From: Streptomyces longwoodensis
GTDB lineage: Bacteria; Actinomycetota; Actinomycetes; Streptomycetales; Streptomycetaceae
DNA length: 64,000 nt
Assembly: GCF_001514125.1 (NCBI RefSeq)
Contig: NZ_KQ948560.1
Coordinates: forward strand, 62,001-126,000
Direction of reading: 5' to 3'
Notes under the pieces: model-generated
Seen by the model: the letters and a program-made list of their open reading frames with translations, nothing else
What the model was told of the DNA's origin: nothing
The model's database searches: none
Program-made: the position numbers and the translations under genes
In this document: piece by piece, positions 5,762-15,377 of the stretch
How positions within the stretch are numbered: position 1 is the stretch's first letter
Layout: each line of letters opens with the position of its first letter

Positions 5762-7951
5762 TCAGCCGTTGCGCTTCCAGCGCGGCTTGTCCTCGCGGCG
5801 GCCGAAGGAGCCGCCGCCGCGGTGGTCGTCACGGCGGCCCTGGGGACGGTCGTGGCCGGGACGGTCGTGGCCGCCGGCGCGGAAGCCCGGGCGGTCGTCG
5901 CGGCGGTCGCGGTTGAACGGGCGGTCGCTGCCCCGGTGACCGGTGCGCTCGTCACGGCGGAAGCCGCCACGGTCGTCGCGGCGCTCGAAGGAACGGCCAC
6001 CACGGTCACGGTCGAAGGAACGGCCACCACGGTCGTCACGACGGTCGTCGCGGCGCTCGAAGGAACGGCCACCACGGTCGTCACGGCGCTCGAACGAACG
6101 GCCGCCACGGTCGCCGCCGTCCCGGCGGTCGTAGCCGCGCTCACCGCGGTCACGGTCGAAGGAGCGGGCGCCCCGGTCGTCACGGCGGTCGTCCCGGCGG
6201 AAGCCGCCCCGGTCGTCACGACGGTCGTCGCGGCGCTCGAACGAACGGCCACCACGGTCACGGTCGAAGGACCGGCCACCACGGTCGTCACGACGGTCGT
6301 CGCGGCGGAAGCCGCCCCGGTCGTCACGACGGTCGTCGCGGCGCTCGAAGGAACGGCCGCCCCGGTCGTCACGGCGCTCGTACGACGTCGTCGGCGCCGG
6401 ACGCTCCTCGCGCTCGGGCCGCTCGGCGTCCCGCGCGGTCGGCTGCTCGGGGAGGGAGACCTCCACCGCGGCGCTCTCGACGACCGCCGCGGCCTGGGCC
6501 TCGGCCACCGCCGCCTCGGGGTCCTCGCCCCGCTCGCGGGCGACCCGGGCCACCAGCCGGTCGGCCTCGTCGCGCAGCTCGGCGGCACGCCGCTGGGCGC
6601 GCTCCAGCTGCTGGGCCAGGTGGGCGACCTCGTGCTCGGCCTGCTGCGCGGCGTTGCCCGCCGACTCGGCCTGGACCTCGGTCATGGAACGGGCGCCGGT
6701 GATGTCGGCGACCTCCGGGTCGAAGGCGGCGCCGCCCTGGATGATGTGGCGGCCCGCGTCGACGCCGGCGTCCTCCATGAGGCGGAAGATCTGGCGCCGC
6801 TGGTGCGGCAGGGAGAGGGAGACGACCGTGCCGGTACGGCCGGCGCGGGCGGTGCGGCCGGCGCGGTGCAGGTAGTCCTTGTGGTCGCCGGCCGGGTCGA
6901 CGTTCAGCACCAGGTCGATGCCGTCGACGTGGATGCCGCGGGCGGCGACGTCGGTGGCGACCAGGACGTTGACGTAGCCGTCCTTGAAGTCGGCCAGGGT
7001 CCGGGTGCGGGCGCCCTGGGTCATGCCGCCGTGCAGCGCGTCGGCCTTCACGCCCGCGTCGCGCAGCTGCTCGGCGACGCGGTCGGCGCCCAGCTGGGTG
7101 CGGACGAAGATGATCGTGCGGCCCTTGCGCGAGGCGATCGCGGCGATGACCGGCGCCTTGTCCTTGGGCTTCACGATGAGGATGTGGTGGGACATCGTCG
7201 TGACGGCGCCCTGGGCCGCGTCCACCTCGTGGTGGACCGGGTTCTTCAGGTAGCGGTCGACGAGGGTCTTGATCTCGTTCTCCATGGTCGCGGAGAACAG
7301 CATCCGCTGGCCGCCCGCCGGGACCTGGTCGAGCAGCTCCGTCACCTCGGGCAGGAAGCCCAGGTCGGACATCTGGTCGGCCTCGTCGAGGACGGCGATC
7401 TGCACGTCCTCCAGGGAGCAGGCGCCGCGGTTGATGATGTCGCGCAGCCGGCCCGGGGTGGCGACGAGGATGTCGACGCCGCGCTCGAGGGCGTAGATCT
7501 GGTTGCCCATCGACGTACCGCCGCAGACGACCTTCATCTTCAGGCCGAGGACGTCGCCGTAGGGCTGGAGCGCGTCGGCCACCTGCATGGCCAGCTCGCG
7601 GGTCGGGGTGAGGATGACCGCGCGCGGGCGGTGCTTCTCGGTGCGGCCGCCGGCCAGCTGGGCCAGCGTCGGCAGGCCGAAGGAGAGGGTCTTGCCGGAG
7701 CCGGTGCGGCCACGGCCGAGGATGTCCTTGCCGGCCAGGGCGTCCGGGATGGTCGCGGCCTGGATCGGGAAGGGGACCGTCACGCCGTTCTGCGCGAGCT
7801 TGCGCACGACGCCCTCGGGGAGACCGAGGTCGGCGAAGGTGACCTCGGGGGTCTCCTCGACGCCGGCGGCGCCGGTCTCCGCGGTGTCGGCGGCCTCGAC
7901 GGCCTCGACGACCTCGGGTACGACGACGTGATCAGTGCTGGAAATGGACAT
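5762..7951 (-). CDS. DEAD-box ATP-dependent RNA helicase with Arg/Gly/Asp repeat tail
   Basis: The protein has 729 aa from ATG 7951 (MSISSTDH); the open frame reaches further upstream without conserved sequence. The helicase core (about residues 35-400) shows a Q-motif region (FPIQAATIP), Walker A (GRTGSGKT), DEAD in VLDEADQM, SAT in LFSATM, and HRAGRTARAG. It should unwind or remodel RNA, for example in ribosome assembly or mRNA turnover. Residues about 480-725 are built from repeats of RRDDRGG, RSFERRDD and FRRDD, an RGG-like low-complexity tail that probably binds RNA. The DNA of this tail is itself repetitive (about 5790-6400). No partner gene is adjacent. Confidence 0.92.
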   Translation of the reverse strand: MSISSTDHVVVPEVVEAVEAADTAETGAAGVEETPEVTFADLGLPEGVVRKLAQNGVTVPFPIQAATIPDALAGKDILGRGRTGSGKTLSFGLPTLAQLAGGRTEKHRPRAVILTPTRELAMQVADALQPYGDVLGLKMKVVCGGTSMGNQIYALERGVDILVATPGRLRDIINRGACSLEDVQIAVLDEADQMSDLGFLPEVTELLDQVPAGGQRMLFSATMENEIKTLVDRYLKNPVHHEVDAAQGAVTTMSHHILIVKPKDKAPVIAAIASRKGRTIIFVRTQLGADRVAEQLRDAGVKADALHGGMTQGARTRTLADFKDGYVNVLVATDVAARGIHVDGIDLVLNVDPAGDHKDYLHRAGRTARAGRTGTVVSLSLPHQRRQIFRLMEDAGVDAGRHIIQGGAAFDPEVADITGARSMTEVQAESAGNAAQQAEHEVAHLAQQLERAQRRAAELRDEADRLVARVARERGEDPEAAVAEAQAAAVVESAAVEVSLPEQPTARDAERPEREERPAPTTSYERRDDRGGRSFERRDDRRDDRGGFRRDDRRDDRGGRSFDRDRGGRSFERRDDRRDDRGGFRRDDRRDDRGARSFDRDRGERGYDRRDGGDRGGRSFERRDDRGGRSFERRDDRRDDRGGRSFDRDRGGRSFERRDDRGGFRRDERTGHRGSDRPFNRDRRDDRPGFRAGGHDRPGHDRPQGRRDDHRGGGSFGRREDKPRWKRNG

Positions 7952-8248
7952 GCGAATGCGAAACCTTCCGGAGTCTCGTCGGCACGCGCCCGTCAACTCC
8001 GTGTTCGCATCACGACCGCCTCAATGCGGTCCGCCACGGCAAGGGAGAGTACGCGCCACACGGCGCGCTCTGCGGTGGCGCCGGGCAAATGGGATCAAAC
8101 GATCTACCACCATACGCACCCTGCCCCCCGGAACGCAAACCGCCTCCGTCGCCCCCGTCCCGCACCGGACGCCCCCCACCTGCGCCGGAGCGCCGGCCGC
8201 CGTTCCGACGTGAGCAGCGACACAGAAGAACAGGGGGCGGGGACGCGC

Positions 8249-8785
8249 TCACACCGGCGCCCCCGCCTCCGGTGCCGGGCGCCGCTCGGCCAGCTGGGGG
8301 TGCGGGTCCTCGTGGGCCGACGACGACGGCTCGGCGACCGTCGGCTCGGGCGAGGGCGACGCGGGCGGCTCCGGGGGCGGCGGGTCGGAGGGGGTGGGGC
8401 GCGGCGGGGTCGGCTGGTCCCCGCTCGGGCTGGGCGCCCCGGGTCCGTCGGGTCCCTTGCCGCCCCCGCCCCGGCCCGGCTCCTCCCCCGCCGAGGGCGG
8501 GGCGCTCGCGCCGGAGGTGGGGGACGCGGTGGGCGAACCGGACGCGTCGTCCTCGCCCCGGCCCTTGCCGTGGCCGCCCTTGCCGTCGCCGTGCCCGCCG
8601 GCGTGCCCGAGCCGGCCACCTCCGCCCGCCCGGGCACCGCCCGGTGCCCCGTCGCCCGGCTGCCCGGCCGACTGCGACGGCCTGGCCGGGCCGCCCTCCC
8701 CGTCGCCCACGCTCATGCAGCCGGCGGCCGTGGCGACGGCCAGGACCGTCGCGGCCAGGCGGACGGGTACGTACAAGGGGCGCAC
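8249..8785 (-). CDS. Pro/Gly/Ser-rich secreted lipoprotein
   Basis: I chose GTG 8785 because GGAGGT lies 7 bases upstream. The 178-aa product begins with a basic, hydrophobic signal peptide that ends in TAAGC, an acceptable lipobox with Cys near residue 22. The rest is low complexity: Gly/His/Lys-rich (GHGDGKGGHGKG), then Pro/Ser-rich (PPRPTPSDPPPPEPP). No enzyme domain is visible. It is probably a lipid-anchored cell-wall or surface protein of unknown role. It is tandem to and downstream of the mini-zincin gene. Confidence 0.65.
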   Translation of the reverse strand: MRPLYVPVRLAATVLAVATAAGCMSVGDGEGGPARPSQSAGQPGDGAPGGARAGGGGRLGHAGGHGDGKGGHGKGRGEDDASGSPTASPTSGASAPPSAGEEPGRGGGGKGPDGPGAPSPSGDQPTPPRPTPSDPPPPEPPASPSPEPTVAEPSSSAHEDPHPQLAERRPAPEAGAPV

Positions 8786-8868
8786 GGGAGCCACCTCCGA
8801 TGGGGGACGGGAGTCAACCTGCCCAACTCCCGCCGCCCGTAAGAGGACACGCTCCCCGCGTACGACCG

Positions 8869-9219
8869 CTACCCGTACCCGAGCGCGTGCAGCCGCGCGT
8901 CGTCGATGCCGAAGTGGTGGGCGATCTCGTGCACCACGGTGACCTCGGTCTCCTCGACGACCTCCTCCCGCGTCGCGCACATCCGCAGGGTCGGACCCCG
9001 GTAGACGGTGATCCGGTCGGGCAGCACGCCCGCGTACCACTCCCCGCGGTCGGTGAGCGGGGTCCCCTCGTACAGCCCGAGCAGCTCCGGGTCGTCGGCC
9101 GGCGGCTCGTCCTCGACGAACACCGCGACGTTGTCCATCAGCCGCGTCAGCTCCGGCGGGATCCGGTCCAGCGCCTCGGCGACCAGTTCCTCGAACTCCT
9201 CGCGCGTCATCTCCAGCAC
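8869..9219 (-). CDS. small zincin-like metallopeptidase-family protein
   Basis: With GTG 9219 the product is 116 aa, matching the size I recall for the actinobacterial family (DUF1025-type minimal zincin). ATG 9210 is the alternative. The signature is HEIAHHFGID near residue 100, an HExxH metal site with a following Asp, ending in ARLHALGYG. Members of this family have a zincin fold with few or no known substrates. The N-terminus (REEFEELVAEALDRIP) is a predicted helix. It lies divergent from the metallophosphoesterase gene. Confidence 0.82.
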   Translation of the reverse strand: MLEMTREEFEELVAEALDRIPPELTRLMDNVAVFVEDEPPADDPELLGLYEGTPLTDRGEWYAGVLPDRITVYRGPTLRMCATREEVVEETEVTVVHEIAHHFGIDDARLHALGYG

Positions 9220-9321
9220 ACGGCCATTGTCGGGCACGCGGGCGCCGCACGGAGGGCGCGACCGGCGCCACCGGGGCCCCTGTTCCGCATGGCCGGGCAC
9301 GCACTTGGGCATACGGGACCA

Positions 9322-10851
9322 ATGGTCAGCCTCCGCACCCCCGGGAAGCGCAAGCCGAAGCCGCCCGTCCTCGAACTCGCCCCGCGCCCCCGCCCCTGGC
9401 TCCGCGCCCTCGGCCTGGTCACCGTCGTCCTCGCCGGTGCCTGGCTCGGACTGCTGGTGGTGGGGAACGTCCGGACGCAGGTCGGCCCGATGAACACCAC
9501 GATGACCCTGCGCCCCTCGCTCAGCGGCGGCACGAAGATCAACGTCTCGCCGCTGGGCGCCCTCCAACTGGACAGCCACGTCGCCCCGGTCCGCCTGGAC
9601 GTCAACGTCGACCAGCTGGACCCGGTGCGCGCGCAGGCCCTGGTGGACCACCCGGAACGGCTGTCCGGCCTCCAGGACGAGGTCGCGCGGGACGTCGAGC
9701 ACGGCACGCTCGACCTGGCGGTGCGCTCCTGCGTGGCGGTGGTGGTGGGCGCCACGACCCTCGGCCTCGCCGTCTACCGCCGCCCGGGCCGCGCCGCGGC
9801 GGCCGGCGGTCTGGCCCTGGCGCTGCTGGCGGCCTCGGGCGGCACGGCGTACGCCACCTGGAACCCGAAGTCGGTGCTCGAACCGCGCTTCTCCGGACTG
9901 CTCTCGTCCGCCCCGTCGCTCGTGGGCAACGCCCGCAGCATCGTCACGGAGTTCGACGTCTACCAGAAGGAACTGGCCCGCCTGGTGACGAACGTGACCA
10001 AGCTCTACGACGTCACGTCCACGCTGCCCGCCTACCGGCCGGACCCGACGACCGTCCGCGTGCTGCACGTGTCCGACATCCACCTGAACCCGGCGAGCTG
10101 GAAGATCATCGCCTCGCTGGTGGAGCAGTACAAGGTCGACGTGATCGTCGACTCCGGCGACACGATGGACCACGGCACGGAGGCGGAGAACGGCTTCCTC
10201 GACCCGGTCGCGAACCTCGGGGCGCCGTACGTGTGGGTGCGGGGCAACCACGACTCGCTGCTCACCCAGCGCCACCTGGAGGGCATGCGCTCCGTGCACG
10301 TCCTGGACCGGGGGCGGGCGGTGACCGTCGCCGGGCTGCGCTTCGCGGGCGTCGGCGACCCCCAGTACACGCCGGACCGCTCCACGGTGCCGGGCGGCGG
10401 GGACGCCGAGGAGCGGGCCGGTGCGGAGCTCGCGGCGGCGCTGCGGGCCCAGCGGGCGGCGGGCACGCCGGTGGACGTGGCGATCGCGCACGAGCCCAGC
10501 GCGGCGCGGGGCGTGGACGGCGAGGTGCCGCTGGTGCTGGCCGGCCACCTGCACCACGAGCAGACCGAGGTCCTGGACAAGGGCACGCGGCTGCGGGTCG
10601 AGGGGTCCACGGGCGGCAGCGGCCTGCGGGCGGTCGAGGGGAAGTACCCCGACCCGATCGAGGCGTCGATCCTCTACTTCGACCGGGACACCCGGCGGCT
10701 CCAGGCCTGGGACGAGATCAAGCTGGGCGGCCTGGGCCTGACGACGGCCGAGGTCAGCCGCCACCTGCCGAAGGAGAACCAGCCGGGGGCCACCCCGACG
10801 CCGACGGACCCGGCGACCGGGACCCCGACGGGGGCGGCGACCGCCCCGTAA
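9322..10851 (+). CDS. membrane-anchored metallophosphoesterase
   Basis: From ATG 9322 the product has 509 aa. Two hydrophobic regions (about residues 30-52 and 135-175) anchor an N-terminal half with no known motif. The C-terminal half is a calcineurin-like phosphoesterase: HVSDIHLNP, SGDTMDHG, RGNHDS and AGHLHHEQ supply the usual two-metal ligands. The extreme C-terminus is Pro/Thr/Ala-rich. The active site probably faces outward or lies at the membrane; the substrate is unknown. The ribosome site is poor, so an upstream start at about 9289 remains possible. Confidence 0.85.
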   Translation: MVSLRTPGKRKPKPPVLELAPRPRPWLRALGLVTVVLAGAWLGLLVVGNVRTQVGPMNTTMTLRPSLSGGTKINVSPLGALQLDSHVAPVRLDVNVDQLDPVRAQALVDHPERLSGLQDEVARDVEHGTLDLAVRSCVAVVVGATTLGLAVYRRPGRAAAAGGLALALLAASGGTAYATWNPKSVLEPRFSGLLSSAPSLVGNARSIVTEFDVYQKELARLVTNVTKLYDVTSTLPAYRPDPTTVRVLHVSDIHLNPASWKIIASLVEQYKVDVIVDSGDTMDHGTEAENGFLDPVANLGAPYVWVRGNHDSLLTQRHLEGMRSVHVLDRGRAVTVAGLRFAGVGDPQYTPDRSTVPGGGDAEERAGAELAAALRAQRAAGTPVDVAIAHEPSAARGVDGEVPLVLAGHLHHEQTEVLDKGTRLRVEGSTGGSGLRAVEGKYPDPIEASILYFDRDTRRLQAWDEIKLGGLGLTTAEVSRHLPKENQPGATPTPTDPATGTPTGAATAP

Positions 10852-10857
10852 ACCGTT

Positions 10858-10887
10858 TTGGCGATACCTCCCGCCATCCCATATGCT
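10858..10887 (+). promoter_or_regulatory. promoter of the tRNA-Glu/Asp/Phe cluster
   Basis: TTGGCG (10858-10863) and TATGCT (10882-10887) are spaced by 18 bases, a good match to a vegetative HrdB promoter, about 45 bases before tRNA-Glu. Confidence 0.65.
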
Positions 10888-10931
10888 TCTCACGTCCCCG
10901 ACGCGCTGAGAAGCGCCCAGGCGGGCCGATA

Positions 10932-11004
10932 GCCCTCATCGTCTAGCGGCCTAGGACGCCGCCCTTTCAAGGCGGTAGCACGGGTTCGAATCCCGTTGGG
11001 GGCA
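10932..11004 (+). tRNA. tRNA-Glu (anticodon UUC)
   Basis: A 73-base cloverleaf runs from GCCCTCA to TGGGGGC plus discriminator A. The anticodon stem CCGCC/GGCGG holds loop CTTTCAA, and the T-loop is TTCGAAT. CCA is not encoded. It is the first of three clustered tRNAs. Confidence 0.95.
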
Positions 11005-11053
11005 CGCAGTACGGTGTGCGACACTTGAGCGCGTTCGTCGCACACAACAGCTT

Positions 11054-11128
11054 GGTCCTGTGGAGCAGTTTGGAGTGCTCGCCACCCTGTCAAGGTGGAG
11101 GCCGCGGGTTCAAATCCCGTCAGGACCG
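11054..11128 (+). tRNA. tRNA-Asp (anticodon GUC), copy 1
   Basis: This 75-base gene runs from GGTCCTG to CAGGACC plus discriminator G, with anticodon loop CTGTCAA and T-loop TTCAAAT. An identical copy lies at 15378-15452, after hrpA. Confidence 0.95.
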
Positions 11129-11152
11129 CTGAGATCTCGCAAGAGGTCTCGT

Positions 11153-11226
11153 GGCTGGGTAGCTCAGTTGGTACGAGCGATCGCCTGAAAAGCGATAGGT
11201 CGCCGGTTCGACCCCGGCCCCAGCCA
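11153..11226 (+). tRNA. tRNA-Phe (anticodon GAA)
   Basis: A 74-base cloverleaf runs from GGCTGGG to CCCAGCC plus discriminator A. The anticodon loop is CTGAAAA and the T-loop TTCGACC. It is the last gene of the cluster, with a terminator right after it. Confidence 0.94.
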
Positions 11227-11231
11227 CAGCA

Positions 11232-11267
11232 GAGAGGCCCTCACCGGAATCCCGGTGGGGGCCTCTC
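11232..11267 (+). terminator. terminator of the tRNA cluster
   Basis: GAGAGGCCCTCACCGG (11232-11247) pairs with CCGGTGGGGGCCTCTC (11252-11267), with one T-G pair, around a 4-base loop. Confidence 0.8.
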
Positions 11268-11327
11268 GCCGTCCCGGAGCAAAAGCGTTCGCCGCAAAAT
11301 CCGCCGGGATGAGATCCTGGACCGCGT

Positions 11328-14300
11328 ATGTCTACGCACCCCGCCCCCGCCCTCGGCGCCCTCGCCCCCCGCCTGGCCGAGCTGTCCCTGCGCGACGCGC
11401 ACCGGCTCGGGCGCAGGCTCGAGGGCGCGCGCAAGATCCGCAAGCCGGAGGCCCGCACGGCCGTGCTGGCCGAGATCGAGGCCGAGGTGGGCACGGCCGA
11501 GGAGCGGATGGCCGGCCGGCGCGCGCGCGTGCCCGCGGTCACCTATCCCGAGCAGTTGCCCGTCTCCCAGAAGAAGGACGACATCGCGGCGGCGATCCGC
11601 GACCACCAGGTCGTCATCGTCGCCGGTGAGACCGGGTCCGGGAAGACGACCCAGATCCCGAAGATCTGCCTGGAGCTCGGCCGGGGCGTGCGCGGCATGA
11701 TCGGGCACACCCAGCCGCGCCGGATCGCCGCCCGCACCGTCGCCGAGCGCGTGGCCGAGGAGCTGCGCACCCCCCTGGGCCAGGCCGTCGGCTGGAAGGT
11801 CCGGTTCACCGACCAGGTCGACCCGGACGCCACGTTCGTCAAGCTGATGACGGACGGCATCCTGCTCGCCGAGATCCAGACCGACCGCGAGCTGCGCGCC
11901 TACGACACGATCATCATCGACGAGGCCCACGAGCGGTCCCTCAACATCGACTTCCTGCTCGGGTACCTGGCGCAGCTGCTGCCGAAGCGGCCGGACCTCA
12001 AGGTCGTCATCACCTCGGCGACCATCGACCCCGAGCGCTTCTCGCGGCACTTCGGCGACGCCCCGATCATCGAGGTCAGCGGGCGGACGTACCCGGTCGA
12101 GGTGCGCTACCGGCCGCTCCTGGAGGAGGTCGGCGACGACGAGGCCGCGGACGCCGACCGTGACCAGATCACCGCGATCATCGACGCGGTCGAGGAGCTG
12201 CGCGGTGAGGGCCAGGGCGACATCCTGGTGTTCCTCTCCGGCGAGCGGGAGATCCGCGACACGGCGGACGCGCTGGAGAAGAGGAAGTTCCCCTTCACCG
12301 AGGTGCTCCCCCTCTACGCCCGCCTCTCGCACGCCGAGCAGCACCGGGTCTTCCAGCCCCACACCGGCCGCAGGATCGTCCTGGCGACCAACGTGGCGGA
12401 GACCTCGCTGACCGTCCCGGGCATCAAGTACGTCATCGACCCCGGCTTCGCCCGCATCTCCCGCTACAGCCACCGCACCAAGGTCCAGCGGCTGCCCATC
12501 GAGCCGGTCTCGCAGGCCAGCGCCAACCAGCGCAAGGGCCGCTGCGGCCGTACGTCCGACGGCATCTGCATCCGGCTGTACAGCGAAGAGGACTTCCTCT
12601 CCCGGCCGGAGTTCACCGACGCCGAGATCCTGCGGACGAACCTCGCCTCCGTCATCCTGCAGATGACCGCCGCCGGCCTCGGCGACATCGAGAAGTTCCC
12701 CTTCATCGACCCGCCGGACCACCGCAACATCCGCGACGGCGTGCAGCTGCTGCAGGAGCTGGGCGCGCTGGACCCCGACCAGAAGGACCCCCGCAAGCGG
12801 CTCACGCAGACCGGGCGCAAGCTCGCCCAGCTGCCCGTCGACCCGCGGCTGGCCCGGATGGTCCTGGAGGCCGACCGCAACGGCTGTGCCCGCGAGGTGA
12901 TGGTGATAGCCGCCGCGCTGTCCATCCAGGACCCGCGCGAGCGCCCCGCCGACAAGCAGGCCCAGGCCGACCAGCAGCACGCCCGCTTCAAGGACGAGAC
13001 CAGCGACTTCCTCGCCTACCTCAACCTCTGGCGGTACGTCAGGGAGCAGCAGCGCGAGCGGGGTTCCAGCTCGTTCCGCCGGATGTGCAAGCAGGAGTAC
13101 CTGAACTTCCTGCGCATCCGCGAATGGCAGGACATCTACAGCCAGTTGCGCACGGTCGCCAAGCAGATGGGCATCCACCTCAACGACCAGGACGCCGAAC
13201 CGGACCGCGTCCACGTCTCGCTGCTGGCCGGCCTGCTGTCCCACATCGGGATGAAGGACGTCAAGGACGGCAACAAGAACGAGTACCTGGGCGCCCGCAA
13301 CGCCAAGTTCGCGATCTTCCCGGGCTCGACGCTGTTCCGGAAGCAGCCGCGCTTCGTGATGTCGGCCGAGCTGGTGGAGACCTCGCGCCTGTGGGCCCGG
13401 GTCAACGCGAGGATCGAACCGGACTGGGTCGAGCCGCTCGCGGAACACCTGCTGAAGCGGACGTACAGCGAACCGCACTGGGAGAAGGACCAGGCGGCCG
13501 TGATGGCGTACGAGAAGGTCACGCTGTACGGCGTGCCGATCGTCGCCCAGCGGAAGGTGAACTACGGCCGGATCGACCCGGAGGTCAGCCGGGAGCTGTT
13601 CATCCGCAACGCGCTCGTGGAGGGCGACTGGCGCACGCACCACAAGTTCTTCGCCGACAACCGCCGGCTCCTCAGCGAGGTCGAGGAGCTGGAGCACCGG
13701 GCGCGGCGCCGGGACATCGTGGTCGACGACGAGACGCTGTTCGACTTCTACGACCAGCGGGTGCCCGACCACGTGGTCTCCGGCGCCCACTTCGACTCCT
13801 GGTGGAAGCGCAAGCGGCAGGAGCAGCCCGACTTCCTGGACTTCGAGCGGGAGATGCTCATCCGGGAGTCGGCGGAGGCGGTCACCAAGGCCGACTACCC
13901 GGACACCTGGCGCCAGGGCGCCCTCACGTTCCGGGTGACGTACCAGTTCGAGCCGGGCGCGGACGCCGACGGCGTGACCGTCCACGTCCCGCTCCAGGTG
14001 CTCAACCAGGTCACCGACGAGGGCTTCGACTGGCAGATCCCGGGCCTGCGCGAGGAGGTGGTGACGGAGCTGATCCGTTCCCTCCCCAAGCCGGTCCGGC
14101 GCCACTACGTGCCCGCGCCGAACTACGCCAAGGCGTTCTTGGAGAGGGCCACTCCGCTGCAGGAGCCGCTGACGGTCACCATGGCGCGCGAGCTGAAGCG
14201 CATGGTCGGGGTGCCGTTCGAGGCCGAGGACTTCGACTGGTCGAAGGTCCCCGACCACTTGAAGATCACGTTCCGGATCGTCGACGAGCGGCGCCGCAAG

Positions 14301-15284
14301 CTCGCCGAGGACAAGGACCTGGAGGCGCTGAGGCTCCAGCTCAAGCCCCGGGCGCGCAAGGCCCTGTCGCAGGCCGCCGCGGCCACCGCGGAGCGCACCG
14401 GCGGCGAGTCGCTGGAGCGCGCGGGCCTGACCGACTGGACCATCGGCACGCTCACCCGGGTCTTCGAGACCCGCCGGGCCGGCCAGCCGGTCAAGGCGTA
14501 CCCGGCGCTGGTCGACGACGGCGACACCGTCTCCGTGCGGCTCTTCGACACCGAGGCCGAGCAGGCCGAGGCGATGTGGAAGGGCACCCGGCGGCTGATC
14601 GTGCGCAACATCCCGGTCAACCCGGCGAAGTTCGCGTCCGAGAAGCTGACGAACGCCCAGAAGCTCGCGCTGTCCGCCAATCCGCACGGTTCGATCCAGG
14701 CCCTGTTCGACGACTGCGCCCTGGCCGCGGCGGACAAGCTGATCGCCGACTTCGGCGGGCCGGCGTGGGACGAGGAGTCGTACCGGAAGCTGTACGACAA
14801 GGTGCGCGCGGAGATCGTCGACACCACGGTCCGCGCGGTGGGCCAGGTGCAGCAGGTGCTGGCCGCCTGGCAGGCGTGCGAGCGCCGGCTGAAGACGGTC
14901 AACAGCCCCGCGCTGCTGGCGAACCTCCAGGACGTGCGCAAGCAGGTGGACGCCCTGGTGAAGCCCGGCTTCGTGACCTGGGCGGGGCTGCGGCGGCTGC
15001 CGGACCTGATGCGCTACCTGGTGGCCGCGGACCGGCGGCTGCAGCAGATGCCGACCGGCGTGCAGCGGGACACCACGCGCATGGAGAAGGTCCACGAGAT
15101 GCAGGACGAGTTCGCCTGGCTGCTGGAGCAGATGCCGGCCGGGCGGCCCGTCCCGCAGCAGGTCCTGGACATCCGCTGGATGATCGAGGAGCTGCGGGTC
15201 AGCTACTTCGCCCACGCGCTGGGGACGGCGTACCCGATCTCCGACAAGCGGATCGTGAAGGCGATCGACGCGGCTGCTCCGTAA
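11328..15284 (+). CDS. hrpA: ATP-dependent RNA helicase HrpA (DEAH box)
   Basis: This 1318-aa protein matches the full-length HrpA type. After a charged N-terminus of about 90 residues come Walker A GETGSGKTTQ, the DEAH box in IIIDEAHERS, TSATI, and QRKGRCGR for motif VI. A helicase-associated domain and the long HrpA C-terminal region (DUF3418-like, from about residue 700) follow. In E. coli HrpA acts on mRNA processing and rescues stalled or collided ribosomes; the same role is presumed here. The ATG at 11328 has only a weak ribosome site. The gene is flanked by identical tRNA-Asp genes. Confidence 0.95.
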   Translation: MSTHPAPALGALAPRLAELSLRDAHRLGRRLEGARKIRKPEARTAVLAEIEAEVGTAEERMAGRRARVPAVTYPEQLPVSQKKDDIAAAIRDHQVVIVAGETGSGKTTQIPKICLELGRGVRGMIGHTQPRRIAARTVAERVAEELRTPLGQAVGWKVRFTDQVDPDATFVKLMTDGILLAEIQTDRELRAYDTIIIDEAHERSLNIDFLLGYLAQLLPKRPDLKVVITSATIDPERFSRHFGDAPIIEVSGRTYPVEVRYRPLLEEVGDDEAADADRDQITAIIDAVEELRGEGQGDILVFLSGEREIRDTADALEKRKFPFTEVLPLYARLSHAEQHRVFQPHTGRRIVLATNVAETSLTVPGIKYVIDPGFARISRYSHRTKVQRLPIEPVSQASANQRKGRCGRTSDGICIRLYSEEDFLSRPEFTDAEILRTNLASVILQMTAAGLGDIEKFPFIDPPDHRNIRDGVQLLQELGALDPDQKDPRKRLTQTGRKLAQLPVDPRLARMVLEADRNGCAREVMVIAAALSIQDPRERPADKQAQADQQHARFKDETSDFLAYLNLWRYVREQQRERGSSSFRRMCKQEYLNFLRIREWQDIYSQLRTVAKQMGIHLNDQDAEPDRVHVSLLAGLLSHIGMKDVKDGNKNEYLGARNAKFAIFPGSTLFRKQPRFVMSAELVETSRLWARVNARIEPDWVEPLAEHLLKRTYSEPHWEKDQAAVMAYEKVTLYGVPIVAQRKVNYGRIDPEVSRELFIRNALVEGDWRTHHKFFADNRRLLSEVEELEHRARRRDIVVDDETLFDFYDQRVPDHVVSGAHFDSWWKRKRQEQPDFLDFEREMLIRESAEAVTKADYPDTWRQGALTFRVTYQFEPGADADGVTVHVPLQVLNQVTDEGFDWQIPGLREEVVTELIRSLPKPVRRHYVPAPNYAKAFLERATPLQEPLTVTMARELKRMVGVPFEAEDFDWSKVPDHLKITFRIVDERRRKLAEDKDLEALRLQLKPRARKALSQAAAATAERTGGESLERAGLTDWTIGTLTRVFETRRAGQPVKAYPALVDDGDTVSVRLFDTEAEQAEAMWKGTRRLIVRNIPVNPAKFASEKLTNAQKLALSANPHGSIQALFDDCALAAADKLIADFGGPAWDEESYRKLYDKVRAEIVDTTVRAVGQVQQVLAAWQACERRLKTVNSPALLANLQDVRKQVDALVKPGFVTWAGLRRLPDLMRYLVAADRRLQQMPTGVQRDTTRMEKVHEMQDEFAWLLEQMPAGRPVPQQVLDIRWMIEELRVSYFAHALGTAYPISDKRIVKAIDAAAP

Positions 15285-15377
15285 TCACGCCCGCACGCGG
15301 GGTGAGTTCGACCAGCGGGCTCACCCTCCTGTACAGTCCTTCTCGCAGCGCAACGCACGAACAGCGCAGCGAAACCA

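Noticed and set aside
5790..6400. DNA repeats in the helicase tail as a CRISPR or minisatellite outside genes
   Set aside because: The repeats keep the helicase reading frame without stops and encode a regular RGG-like tail.
5753..8842. A 1029-codon open frame on the plus strand opposite the DEAD-box helicase
   Set aside because: It is a GC-driven shadow: Val/Ala/Thr repeats mirror the helicase tail repeats, there is no ribosome site, and the minus strand encodes a clear helicase.
11241..15215. A 1324-codon frame antisense to hrpA
   Set aside because: Composition is that of a shadow frame (Leu/Arg/Val/Gly/Asp), with no motif or start site; hrpA motifs are unambiguous on the other strand.
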